A stretch of DNA of 20,907 bases, from positions 1 through 20,907 of IMG/VR virus record IMGVR_UViG_3300043446_001197, one strand, 5' to 3'. Shown piece after piece: positions 7,391 through 14,714 of the stretch. How positions within the stretch are numbered: position 1 is the stretch's first letter; each line of letters opens with the position of its first letter. The notes beneath the pieces are model-generated. The model saw only the letters and a list, made by a program, of their open reading frames with translations, was not told where the DNA came from and searched no databases. The position numbers and the translations under genes were made by a program. The DNA is from a virus.

Positions 7391-9912
7391 TTATTCTCCT
7401 TTTTGCTGGACTGAGATTGCGCCGTCCGTTGCGCGCGACTGACGGCCATTTGAGCGCGGTGTTTTGCAGCGTCCAAACCTATGCGTACTCCGTCAATTTC
7501 CGTTTGCTTATTGAGCTTGTCGCGTGCGGCGGCAGAAGTAGCAGCGACTTGCATAGCCGCGATTTCTTTCTGTGCCTCAATACGATCCTGCTCTATGCGA
7601 ATGCGTGCATCCTTCTCAGCGGCTTCGAGCTGTTGCTTCTGAGCCTTGAGTTGGAGTTCTTGTTGCTTGAGTTGAAGCTCCTGCATCTGCATCTGGATAA
7701 CAGGGTCTTGTAGCTGTTGTTGTGCCGCTTGTTGTTGCGCGGCTTGCTGTTGTTGCATAACAAGTTGTTGTGTTGCTTGTGCTGCCATGATTGCAATCTG
7801 ATCTGCCATTTGTTTTGGTATCTCAGGATGCTCTTCACCCTTCTCAGGAGTGGGTGGTAATGACCCACCAATCATCTGTTCAACATCCAAGCGATACTTA
7901 AACGCCATATGCTCGTTGATGTGTGCAAGCATAGCCATGATCTGTTGTTGGCCAGCAGGGTTTTGCTGTGCCATTTGTTGGACCATAGGACTTTGAATAA
8001 ACGCGTTGTGCGCCATCATGTGTGCATCGTGATTCTGCTCGACAAACGCTTTCAATGGTTTGCCAGTGAGCATGTCTTGGTTCTCTTGTACGGGGTCTAC
8101 AGGAGTAGCGTCGTCTTCGATGGGTACAAGTTTTGCCGCATTCTTAACACCCAACACTTCAATCATCTGACGATGTAATAGTGGCATGTCATATAACTGA
8201 GGAGCAGTTTGCGCAAGCTGTAACACAGCCTGATACGTCACAATCTTTTGCGCCATCGTTGCGGCGTTTGGATCAGACACAGGGATCACGTCTACCATGT
8301 CATAGTCTGATTTACGCGCTGTGCGACGGCCATCAACTGGCTCGTAGTCATATTCATCTGATGCGTAATCAGCAATGATGACCTTCAAGAGTTTGAACTC
8401 TTGCTTCATAGCAAAGTGAATGCGTGCTTGTACAGCAGTCATCACTTTTAATGTGCGCTCAAGAATAGCCAAAGTGGTTCCCACTGGGGCTTGGCTACTC
8501 ATGTCGCTGACCTTCATATCACCACTAGACGCAAACGCACGTCCTTCGGTGACTATCTGTTGGAATAACGTATAGAGAACCTGCGATGGCTCTTTGTATG
8601 GGAGCGGCAAGATGTTGTCGCGGATTGATCCGCTTGGGACGTCTACGTCCCTGAACTCTCCGGGCTGGATGGGGGTGTCGTCCCCTTTAACCCGTAGTCC
8701 TCTCGATTTAAGTCCTCCGGGGAGATTCGATAGAGTGCCCGCATCAACAAGTTGGCGGATAAGCATCGTTGCTGATTTAGCATATCCACCGATGAGGTGA
8801 ATGAGCCCGTAGCCGTAGAAACCAAATCCGGGGATGTATTGGTAGTGGACGAAGTGTTGTCGTTTGATGTGGAGGACGTCATCTTCATACCAATTTCTCC
8901 GTATAGAAAGAATAGTTGTTGTGCCCTTTTCGATGGTCACTACGTATGGTAGTGCAATCCCAGTAGGTTTGCCTTTCTTATCTTTGTCCTCGTAACCGGG
9001 CAAGTCTAATAGGACATGCATCTCAAGTATGCGATAGCGATTGTCTTGTATCGCTGTGAGTCCCATCTCTTCAGCTTTTTGCTTCTCAATATCATCTAAC
9101 TGATAACTTGGCTCTCCAAGCTCAACGTCACGATAGAACCCAGCTTCTTGCAACCTAACAACTTCTTGCTCGGTCTTACGCATGACATGTGTGACACGCT
9201 CTGAATCCTCAATGTTAGATGAGCCGTATGGCACAACAATATCTTCAGCAGGAATGAACATCGCAACTTGGCGCCCCTTGCTTGGGTCGTAGTAGACCTT
9301 CTTAAACGCTGAACCTGTTATTGGCAATGCCCACAATAGTCTCTCATGCTCTGAGCGGTACTCCGTCATTACTTCAGTTAGTTGGAAGTTCATATCCTCG
9401 CGCACGCGCAAGGCTGCTTCTTCACGTAATTTATCTACTGCACCAACGATCTGTGTTTTAACAGGCCCCATCGCTGGGAATGTTTCCGTCATCGCTTCGG
9501 ACTGGAAGCGTACAACTGACTCTGTGAGCATAGGGTGGAACACTCCACACGCTCCCTGCCAAGGCTCAGTACGCTCTTCGTACTTCAGACCCAATAGCTT
9601 CAGACCATCTATATAAGTCTGCATCCACTCTTTGCGGTCGTTGATATCTTTATCAAAGTCACCAACCAAGTCAGTTACAAGTTGCGCAAGGTCCTTGTCG
9701 TCCATGTACTCGGCAAGGTTGGCATCGAAGTCTTCTGATGTTTCTTTTTGTGGTTTGAGATCAATCTCAATACCATCAATCCCAATACTCATGCTCTCTG
9801 GGTCTTCGACTTCGATTTCGATGTCTGGCCCCATTGCTTCTTCTTCCAATCCAACCGGTGCTGCATACAGCCCTTTACTCATATCGCCGCTGCCCATGTA
9901 TCCTGTTGCCAT
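7387..9912 (-). CDS. Portal protein (long P22-like type) with Gln-rich C-terminal tail
   Basis: The 841-aa protein directly follows the large terminase. Blocks typical of long podovirus portals are visible: DINDRKEWMQTYIDGLKLLG; GACGVFHPMLTESVVRFQSE; LLWALPITGSAFKKVYYDP; FIPAEDIVVPYGSSNIEDS; RVTHVMRKTEQEVVRLQ; YGLIHLIGGYAKSATMLIRQ; ALPYKEPS-like PLPYKEPSQVLYTLFQQIV. The portal forms the dodecameric ring through which DNA is packaged and released. The last ~200 residues are Gln/Ala-rich coiled coil (VMQQQQAAQQQAAQQQLQ), as in portals with an internal barrel. SD AAGGA overlaps the terminase stop. Confidence 0.92.
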   Translation of the reverse strand: MATGYMGSGDMSKGLYAAPVGLEEEAMGPDIEIEVEDPESMSIGIDGIEIDLKPQKETSEDFDANLAEYMDDKDLAQLVTDLVGDFDKDINDRKEWMQTYIDGLKLLGLKYEERTEPWQGACGVFHPMLTESVVRFQSEAMTETFPAMGPVKTQIVGAVDKLREEAALRVREDMNFQLTEVMTEYRSEHERLLWALPITGSAFKKVYYDPSKGRQVAMFIPAEDIVVPYGSSNIEDSERVTHVMRKTEQEVVRLQEAGFYRDVELGEPSYQLDDIEKQKAEEMGLTAIQDNRYRILEMHVLLDLPGYEDKDKKGKPTGIALPYVVTIEKGTTTILSIRRNWYEDDVLHIKRQHFVHYQYIPGFGFYGYGLIHLIGGYAKSATMLIRQLVDAGTLSNLPGGLKSRGLRVKGDDTPIQPGEFRDVDVPSGSIRDNILPLPYKEPSQVLYTLFQQIVTEGRAFASSGDMKVSDMSSQAPVGTTLAILERTLKVMTAVQARIHFAMKQEFKLLKVIIADYASDEYDYEPVDGRRTARKSDYDMVDVIPVSDPNAATMAQKIVTYQAVLQLAQTAPQLYDMPLLHRQMIEVLGVKNAAKLVPIEDDATPVDPVQENQDMLTGKPLKAFVEQNHDAHMMAHNAFIQSPMVQQMAQQNPAGQQQIMAMLAHINEHMAFKYRLDVEQMIGGSLPPTPEKGEEHPEIPKQMADQIAIMAAQATQQLVMQQQQAAQQQAAQQQLQDPVIQMQMQELQLKQQELQLKAQKQQLEAAEKDARIRIEQDRIEAQKEIAAMQVAATSAAARDKLNKQTEIDGVRIGLDAAKHRAQMAVSRAQRTAQSQSSKKENK

Positions 9913-9921
9913 GATCTGTCC

Positions 9922-11466
9922 TTAAACTGTGTAATACCGCTCTGATGCGCGGCGACCTTTGAAATAAACCATTTCTTCCGGCTCATCTACTGGTAACCGT
10001 AAGAACCCACCTTGTCTAAATCTCATCAACGCTAGAGTAGTCGCGTCAACCAAGTCGTCATGCTCGCCTGATGGGAACGCAGCAATCTCATCAACAAGCT
10101 CTTCAGCCCATCGTGTTCTTGGCACCCACACCTTACCGGACGCAATTATGTCTGATACGGAGTTCAATCGTGCAAATTTGTCCTGCCCTTTACTCGGCGT
10201 GTACTCCTGCACTGGCACGCCCATAGCTCGTAGGTCATATATTAGTGGAGCGCCTGACGCCTTCTTCTCCACTATTAGTGTGTCAGGCTCGTAGGTGTTG
10301 TACTCACGCAGCACATCTTTCTTCAACTCCGGAAACTCTACGCGCTTGCGGTAGGTGTTTAGGAGGATGATGTTTGGTCGGTTGCCGTCTTTGGGGTTAC
10401 TAAAGATGCCCCACGTCGTACCTGCTGAATAGTCAGCACGGTTACTTTTCTCAAACGCAGTGTCCCAAGACTGCAATATGAACTCACACTCAGGCGGGTC
10501 GTCCTCCTCCCACCACTGCCACCAATCTCTTTTAACAATCGCACTCTCATTACCTACAGGGTTCTGCTGATACTGCGCCTGCCACTTCGCATTTGGTAAT
10601 TCTTCTTTTAGCGCCTCTAACTCCGCTAATGACCAAAACTCTGGCCATAGGGGTTTACCACTAGGCATGATGGCGGGGAACTCAATCACATCCCACTGAT
10701 CTCCGCCCCGCGCAGCCGCCGCTTTCAAGACTTGGCCCGTTAAGTCCCGCATCGCCCAGCGCGTCATCACCACAATAATGACCCCACCGGGCTGGAGACG
10801 CTGGCGTGGCCCAGACGTATACCACTCCGTGACCTTATCGAACACATCTGGGTTGGTCGCTGCCAGCGCAGCCTCCTGTTCTGAGTGCGGATCATCAATA
10901 ATCAGCAGATCGGCACCCTTACCTGTGACCGTACCACCCACACCAATCGCAAAATAGTCACCGTTTTTACTCGTATTCCAGCGTCCAGCCGCTTTTGAGT
11001 CCGCTCTTAGCTCCAAATTGGGGAAAAGGTCCTTATAAACCTCCGAATCCACCAAATTTCGCACTTTTCTACCAAAACCCACTGCCAATTCAGCCGTATT
11101 CGAGCACTGAATCACCTTTTTATTAGGGAATTTACCTAGAAACCAAGCGGGCAGCAGGTAACTAGCGAACTCAGACTTGGTATGGCGGGGTGGCATGTTA
11201 ATAATCAGCCGTTTTGTCTCGCCTTTTATGGCTTTTTCGAACGCTTTGGCCATTATTTTGTGATGTCGGCCCCCAATAAACTCAGGCCACACCTTATTTA
11301 CGAACCCCATGAACGTATCGCGGGCCTGTTGTTTCTCAAACAGCGCGTCCCGCTTCTCCAGATCAGCTAAAACTATGGCTTTTTGCGCGGGCGTCAGCTT
11401 ATCTAAGTTAGCTAAGAGCGCTTTGAGCTCCGCGTCCATCGTAGATACGGGCGTTTCATCCCTCAT
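9922..11466 (-). CDS. terL: Terminase large subunit (TerL)
   Basis: The 514-aa packaging motor has both expected domains. ATPase: Walker A-like MPPRHTKSE (91-99), Walker B LLIIDD (187-192) with the catalytic acidic pair, and a coupling motif VVMTRW (232-237). RNase H-like nuclease: SWDTAF (D335), VEKKASG (E400) and HDDLVDA (D470, D471, D474). The nucleotide loop PPRHTKSE departs from GxxxxGKT but is normal in this TerL group. It cuts concatemers and pumps DNA through the portal. The start overlaps the upstream gene by 11 nt. Confidence 0.96.
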   Translation of the reverse strand: MRDETPVSTMDAELKALLANLDKLTPAQKAIVLADLEKRDALFEKQQARDTFMGFVNKVWPEFIGGRHHKIMAKAFEKAIKGETKRLIINMPPRHTKSEFASYLLPAWFLGKFPNKKVIQCSNTAELAVGFGRKVRNLVDSEVYKDLFPNLELRADSKAAGRWNTSKNGDYFAIGVGGTVTGKGADLLIIDDPHSEQEAALAATNPDVFDKVTEWYTSGPRQRLQPGGVIIVVMTRWAMRDLTGQVLKAAAARGGDQWDVIEFPAIMPSGKPLWPEFWSLAELEALKEELPNAKWQAQYQQNPVGNESAIVKRDWWQWWEEDDPPECEFILQSWDTAFEKSNRADYSAGTTWGIFSNPKDGNRPNIILLNTYRKRVEFPELKKDVLREYNTYEPDTLIVEKKASGAPLIYDLRAMGVPVQEYTPSKGQDKFARLNSVSDIIASGKVWVPRTRWAEELVDEIAAFPSGEHDDLVDATTLALMRFRQGGFLRLPVDEPEEMVYFKGRRASERYYTV

Positions 11467-12169
11467 TAGTGTCCTCAGCGGGCGGTTCGGGTGTTTCGGG
11501 CACTTCTTCTAGGGTTTCTACTGAGTCATCTACGACTGGCCCTAGCTCTGCATCCAGATCAATGTCTATCGGGGTGATGTCCGTTGCGCCCTGCACAAGC
11601 AGCATCTTGCGCACCTTATCTTTAATAGCTTGGTCAATATCTACTACGTTGTTATACGTTACGGTGATCTCAGTCTTCTCTGAGAAGAGGCCCACGTCGC
11701 TTATCTTGCCCAGCATCTCTGTCGCTTTGATCTCTATCTTGGGATCGCCACACGATGCTAGGTCTAGTAACTTGTTAGTGACTACTAACCTAAGCTGAGA
11801 GGCATCAGCCACCAACTGATTGTCGTACTCGCGCAGCATATTGCCTATGCGTTCCGCAACTGGCAGAGCGTACATGGCTTGTGGGTTTTTGTCTGGGTCC
11901 TTGCGCGGCCTGCCGCGTCCTCGTTTGGGCGGGGCGTCGGCTGTCATAGCCTTCTCGTATTGGTCGACGATCAGCTCATTGAATGTTTTGAAAACCTCGT
12001 CGGCTTTGTCTTGCGCTTCGGGGTCATCGTCTACGTGGGCACCGAGTTGTTTCAACATGCCCGCTGTGTTTGCTGCAATCTGCATGTTCTCCCGCAAAGT
12101 AGAAGCTACTTCAGGCTCCAAACTTTCTGGGTATGGAACCGTTTTATCTGGGTTTAATTGCAGTGGCAT
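11456..12169 (-). CDS. terS: Putative terminase small subunit with AT-hook-like motif
   Basis: I chose the ATG at 12169 (MPLQLNPDKTVPYP). An in-frame ATG at 12241 would add 24 residues that look non-conserved. The 237-aa protein has a central KRGRGRPRKD (82-91), an AT-hook-like minor-groove motif. A helical block follows (ASQLRLVVTNKLLDLASCG, then IKATEMLGKISDVGLFSEKT), typical of proteins encoded before TerL, and an acidic Pro/Glu tail ends it. Small terminases recognise pac or cos DNA and load TerL. The assignment rests mainly on position and the LGKISDVGLFSEK block. It is the first gene of the leftward operon. Confidence 0.75.
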   Translation of the reverse strand: MPLQLNPDKTVPYPESLEPEVASTLRENMQIAANTAGMLKQLGAHVDDDPEAQDKADEVFKTFNELIVDQYEKAMTADAPPKRGRGRPRKDPDKNPQAMYALPVAERIGNMLREYDNQLVADASQLRLVVTNKLLDLASCGDPKIEIKATEMLGKISDVGLFSEKTEITVTYNNVVDIDQAIKDKVRKMLLVQGATDITPIDIDLDAELGPVVDDSVETLEEVPETPEPPAEDTNEG

Positions 12170-12289
12170 TGACGAAATAGCACTCCGATGAAAGAGGGGT
12201 TGTTGGCGACGGGGTGGGTTCAGGCTTACGAACCAGTCCATCCCTACGGTTCCCTGTCATATCAGGTGGCCTCGCCCGCCAACGTGTCG

Positions 12290-12317
12290 AATGTAGCACA
12301 AAATTTATACACGTCAA
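12290..12317 (-). promoter_or_regulatory. Candidate late-operon promoter
   Basis: On the minus strand TTGACG (12317-12312) is followed 16 nt later by TACATT (12295-12290), preceded by TG and one base, giving an extended -10. This would start leftward transcription near 12283, upstream of the small terminase gene. The match is moderate (5/6 and 4/6); late phage promoters may need a phage factor and look different. Confidence 0.35.
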
Positions 12318-12327
12318 ACTTCTCATG

Positions 12328-12348
12328 TACAAAATATAGCGTTTTGTA
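12328..12348. repeat. 21-nt inverted repeat TACAAAA-N7-TTTTGTA
   Basis: Perfect 7-bp arms flank TATAGCG. It lies just upstream of the candidate leftward promoter, in the divergent region, where a repressor or activator could bind. It is AT-rich, so a chance occurrence cannot be excluded. Confidence 0.45.
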
Positions 12349-12495
12349 TATATGACCTTTGGGTCCCCTTGACGGGGGGTGTTTGCATAATAAGATGAAT
12401 GATAAATGTTGGATAAATTTAGAGGGGGAGGGGGGTATTTGTGAATTAAAAAGTTACTCATCGGGTGTGCAAAACACTGTGTATGTCTGTTGAGC

Positions 12496-12628
12496 CTCTC
12501 CGGAGCGCAATTTGGGGGTGTGGGGGTCTCTCCGGCGCGAAGTTTTTTTTCGCGTTAAGGGGTGCGGTCGGAGAAAGTCGGCTCGATTTTGGTGGTGTAG
12601 TCGGAGAAAGGTCGCGCGATTTTTTTGG
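12496..12628. repeat. Four-unit repeat cluster, TCTCCGR core, two units on each strand
   Basis: Two direct copies, CTCTCCGGAGCGCAATTT (12496-12513) and CTCTCCGGCGCGAAGTTT (12528-12545), agree at 15 of 18 positions with a 32-nt period. Two more copies start GTCGGAGAAAG at 12567 and 12600 (33-nt period) and both run into CGATTTT. The second pair carries the core TCTCCGAC on the opposite strand, so the cluster reads >> <<. T-tracts of 8 and 7 lie beside units two and four. Periods near three helical turns suggest a multi-protein DNA site such as an origin or an enhancer-like control site. Confidence 0.55.
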
Positions 12629-12666
12629 TTCGATAGCATTGGTTGGCGTTGTAAACCCGTGTTCCG

Positions 12667-12696
12667 TTTCCACAATAATCGGCTGGTTTCTATAAA
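12667..12696 (+). promoter_or_regulatory. Weak candidate promoter for the 237-aa gene
   Basis: TTTCCA (12667-12672) and TATAAA (12691-12696) are 18 nt apart. The -10 is good and the -35 is poor (4/6). The first 29-bp palindrome begins 45 nt after the -10, in the expected transcript leader. Confidence 0.35.
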
Positions 12697-12740
12697 ATAT
12701 ATCTTATCGGTTGGGGAGATGCTAACTCTTCAATCGACGC

Positions 12741-12769
12741 GAACAAATCGAAATCAGTTCGGTTTGTTC
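12741..12769. repeat. 29-bp palindrome, copy 1
   Basis: GAACAAATCGAA - ATCAG - TTCGGTTTGTTC: 12-bp arms with one mismatch (G for A in the right arm). It ends 38 nt before the start codon of the 237-aa gene, in its leader. Confidence 0.9.
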
Positions 12770-12807
12770 GGTGGCAATATTGCCTTTCCTTTATTTGGAG
12801 AATCAAA

Positions 12808-13521
12808 ATGCAAAAAACTGAAGTAAATTCTGCCGTTGCGCAGTTGTTGTTCATCGGTGGTCGCGCTATCGAAGAGGTCGAAGCGTCAATTAAGGAAATC
12901 GGTTTTGCGTCTCAAAAAGAGACAGCGAAAATCAGCAAGTCGCAAGATGAGTTGAGCCGTTTAAATTCTAACCTTCTTGGTTGGATCGCGCAGTTAGACG
13001 CTGACGGCAAAGTTATGCGCTACGCTGACGATCACCCGCTGACACCTAATAAGATCATTCCAATCCCTTATGATGAGTTCAAGGCGATCCGTGGCTTCTA
13101 TGTTGCCGCGGCTTATGACGCGGGCGCGGTTTCGATTGAAGCGGCTGAGAAAGTTTGGGAAGCCGCGATCAAAGAGTTGGCGAGCGAAGCGGGCTTTACG
13201 CGTCCAAAGGCGGAAAGCACCGATGCGGTTCGTATGGCGGAGAAGCGCGCGAAGTTGATCGAGAAATACGCGTCTGATTCCAAAGAAGATTTGGAGAAGC
13301 AAAAAGCCGAAGCACTCAAGAAGGGTGACAATGAATCACTCAGGGTTGTCAAAGAAATCAATGATGAGGTAAAGCGTCGCGAGAAACCTCAATTAGACGC
13401 GGAACAAAAAGCCCGCGTTGCTACGCGTGACAAGATCATTGCTCGCGCCCGTGAGTTGTGCAAGGCTGGCACTGCTGACGCTGACGAGAAGTTGATCTCT
13501 GCCCTCTTAGCCCTCGGCTAA
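12808..13521 (+). CDS. 237-aa early protein of unknown function, single-gene unit
   Basis: A GGAG Shine-Dalgarno (TTTGGAGAATCAAAATG) sets the start. The protein is mostly helical and charged. The N-terminus (1-60) includes AQLLFIGGRAIEEVEASIKE. The middle has IIPIPYDEFKAIRGFYVAAA and AVSIEAAEKVWEAAIKELAS. The C-terminal third (about 140-225) is Lys/Glu-rich and coiled-coil-like, ending KLISALLALG. I do not recognise the family. The gene has its own leader with the 29-bp palindrome and a strong terminator right after the stop, so it is expressed alone, possibly at a high level soon after infection. A DNA-binding or host-takeover role is possible but unsupported. Confidence 0.85.
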   Translation: MQKTEVNSAVAQLLFIGGRAIEEVEASIKEIGFASQKETAKISKSQDELSRLNSNLLGWIAQLDADGKVMRYADDHPLTPNKIIPIPYDEFKAIRGFYVAAAYDAGAVSIEAAEKVWEAAIKELASEAGFTRPKAESTDAVRMAEKRAKLIEKYASDSKEDLEKQKAEALKKGDNESLRVVKEINDEVKRREKPQLDAEQKARVATRDKIIARARELCKAGTADADEKLISALLALG

Positions 13522-13527
13522 AGTCCT

Positions 13528-13562
13528 GCCCGCCATGTTATGAGCATGGCGGGCGTTTTTTT
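13528..13562 (+). terminator. Rho-independent terminator
   Basis: The perfect 10-bp stem GCCCGCCATG / CATGGCGGGC (13528-13537 with 13545-13554) has a 7-nt loop, followed by GTTTTTTTC. It begins 7 nt after the TAA of the 237-aa gene. Confidence 0.93.
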
Positions 13563-13583
13563 CTTTCTTTATTGGAGAATCCT

Positions 13584-13835
13584 ATGCGTAATAGAGTAAC
13601 TGCGTCTGAGCGTGATGCTCAGGACAAAATGATTCAATCCCTGCTAGACGAAATCCGCAGGACTACGACGAAAGCCGAAGCCCTGCGCGGAAACACGCGC
13701 ACAAATCCGTACCGTGCCCGCGTTGCCCAGTTCTTTCGCGAGCAGGGTTTCCCGAATGCTTACATGACTTCGTTTTGGATTGCCTTGGCTGAGGACAAAT
13801 ATTTCGACCGATGCCTTCACAATCGCTACCAGTAG
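13584..13835 (+). CDS. 83-aa small basic protein of unknown function
   Basis: I chose the ATG at 13584 because it follows the SD TTGGAGAATCCT; an earlier in-frame TTG is itself part of that SD. The leader closely resembles that of the gene before it (TTTATTGGAGAATC). The protein is helical and basic: TASERDAQDKMIQSLLDEIR, then NPYRARVAQFFREQGFPNAY, then FWIALAEDKYFDRCLHNRYQ. I do not recognise the family. The stop codon lies inside a perfect 9-bp hairpin. It sits after a terminator, so it needs read-through or its own promoter, which I did not find. Confidence 0.7.
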   Translation: MRNRVTASERDAQDKMIQSLLDEIRRTTTKAEALRGNTRTNPYRARVAQFFREQGFPNAYMTSFWIALAEDKYFDRCLHNRYQ

Positions 13836-13859
13836 CGATTGGCATCGCTCGCGATGCCA
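13821..13859. repeat. Two adjacent perfect hairpins at the end of the 83-aa gene
   Basis: AATCGCTAC-CA-GTAGCGATT (13821-13840) includes the TAG stop. It is followed immediately by TGGCATCG-CTCG-CGATGCCA (13840-13859). No T-run follows, so these are not a standard terminator. They could stabilise the 3' end of mRNA or act as a DNA site. Confidence 0.65.
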
Positions 13860-14061
13860 GTGACCCCGTATTCTGAGCGAGCGGTAGCGAGCGAAACCAG
13901 TTCCCCTCCCCCCAACGGCGTAGCATGAACGGCGTAGTCCGCGTGGCTGCGTGGCGGGAATTTCCCAATTCTGTAGAAACGGAATAGTCCTAACCGCTGC
14001 TGCGCGTCTGCGTTATCCTATGCTAGCGCAACGGGCGACGCTTAGCACGGCTGCGCTTGGC

Positions 14062-14090
14062 GAACAAATCGAACTAAATTCGATTTGTTC
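14062..14090. repeat. 29-bp palindrome, copy 2 (perfect arms)
   Basis: GAACAAATCGAA - CTAAA - TTCGATTTGTTC: perfect 12-bp arms. It is the only copy far from a start codon, over 600 nt before the next gene, which argues for a DNA-level role at least here. Confidence 0.92.
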
Positions 14091-14167
14091 TATTTAGTAT
14101 TACTTTTTGGGGGGCGCAGAGACCACGCCCGTCTCGCCGAGTGTAAGAAGCAGTGATTTAGTATTAC

Positions 14168-14589
14168 AAAAAGTCTCTAACATATTCTATTAGCACAGCG
14201 GGCAGGGCTCATTTAACCATATGTAGCGAGTGGGCGCAGGGCGCAAACCCGCGCCAGTATTGGGCGCAACACCCATTAGACCGGCTACCAACGGTATAGC
14301 CCGCACAACCCCAGTTTGATAATGTTCCGGTTCAAAATACGGTAACATATTTTACGACCTTCGCATCATATTTTATTTTGACCCCCTCAACGAGCACAAG
14401 TTGTTGATTTCCTTGGCTTTCTTCTCTATCTATCTATAAATAATAATAATAATATAAAATCCCATAGAGACTTTTGGAATTGAGAGGTGACCCCAAATCT
14501 CCCCCGTTTTTTGCCGACCGACCGGCAACGCCCGACCCCGCCTTCCCAACTTTTCTCCACCCCCTTATATAGTTCAAAAAGTCTCTATG
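14168..14589. repeat. AAAAGTCTCTA element, three copies
   Basis: AAAAAGTCTCTA at 14168-14179, its complement CATAGAGACTTTT at 14463-14475, and AAAAAGTCTCTATG at 14576-14589. The first and third are direct, the second inverted; the second and third share CATAGAGACTTTT over 13 bases. All lie in the same non-coding gap. Confidence 0.6.
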
Positions 14590-14631
14590 CGATTGTAAAT
14601 TATTTATCAAATAACGGCATAGCCCGCATAA
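14291..14631 (+). repeat. 18-nt near-direct repeat ACGGYATAGCCCGCAYAA
   Basis: Copies at 14291-14308 and 14614-14631 agree at 16 of 18 positions, differing by two T/C changes. The second copy ends 4 nt before the -35 of the 14636 promoter, so it may be an upstream control site. Confidence 0.55.
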
Positions 14632-14635
14632 ACAC

Positions 14636-14664
14636 TTGACAAACCCCGATTTATTTAATATGAT
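14636..14664 (+). promoter_or_regulatory. sigma70-type promoter for the HNH-like gene
   Basis: A consensus -35 TTGACA (14636-14641), a 17-nt spacer and TATGAT (14659-14664). It lies 50 nt upstream of the ATG at 14715 and should be strong without an activator. Confidence 0.8.
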
Positions 14665-14714
14665 ACACGCGCGATAAAATATCTTACCGCTAACATATTA
14701 AACTAAGGACACAC

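Larger units (their letters stand above)
12170..12807. other. Divergent non-coding control region
   Basis: About 640 nt separate the leftward late operon from the rightward genes. It holds a possible minus-strand promoter (12290-12317), a 21-nt inverted repeat (12328-12348), G-runs (12374-12379, 12424-12435, 12514-12526), a four-unit repeat cluster (12496-12628), a possible plus promoter (12667-12696) and the first copy of the 29-bp palindrome (12741-12769). Reading frames crossing it are repeat-driven and lack good start sites, so I call no gene here. A replication origin or packaging site could lie in it; neither is proven. Confidence 0.7.
13836..14714. other. Repeat-rich non-coding region (~880 nt)
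   Basis: No convincing gene is seen on either strand. Contents: the tandem hairpins ending at 13859; GCGAGCG-GTA-GCGAGCG near 13876; AACGGCGTAG twice (13914, 13928); 29-bp palindrome copy 2 (14062-14090); ATTTAGTATTAC twice (14092, 14156); AAAAGTCTCTA three times (14168, inverted at 14464, 14576); an 18-nt near-repeat ACGGYATAGCCCGCAYAA (14291, 14614); an AAT microsatellite near 14441-14456; and a promoter at 14636. The density of short repeats suggests a replication, packaging or regulatory locus, or a non-coding RNA; no type can be assigned. Confidence 0.65.

Noticed and set aside
12369-12396. Plus-strand TTGACG-16-TAAGAT as a promoter
   Set aside because: The -10 is weak, and a closer candidate exists at 12667; not enough support to list.
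12144-12461. Minus-strand frame of 105 codons upstream of the small terminase
   Set aside because: It overlaps the terminase start in another frame, spans G-runs and palindromes, and encodes a composition unlike phage proteins.
12454-12675. Two overlapping minus-strand frames of 71 and 73 codons (Pro/Ser/Thr/Arg-rich)
   Set aside because: Their repetitive composition is produced by the repeat cluster at 12496-12628; no SD, and they face no operon.
13663-13968. Minus-strand frame of 101 codons
   Set aside because: It runs antisense to the well-supported 83-aa gene and through two hairpins, with no SD.
13925-13987. 20-codon frame beginning at AACGGCGTAG repeat
   Set aside because: No ribosome site and too short to support.
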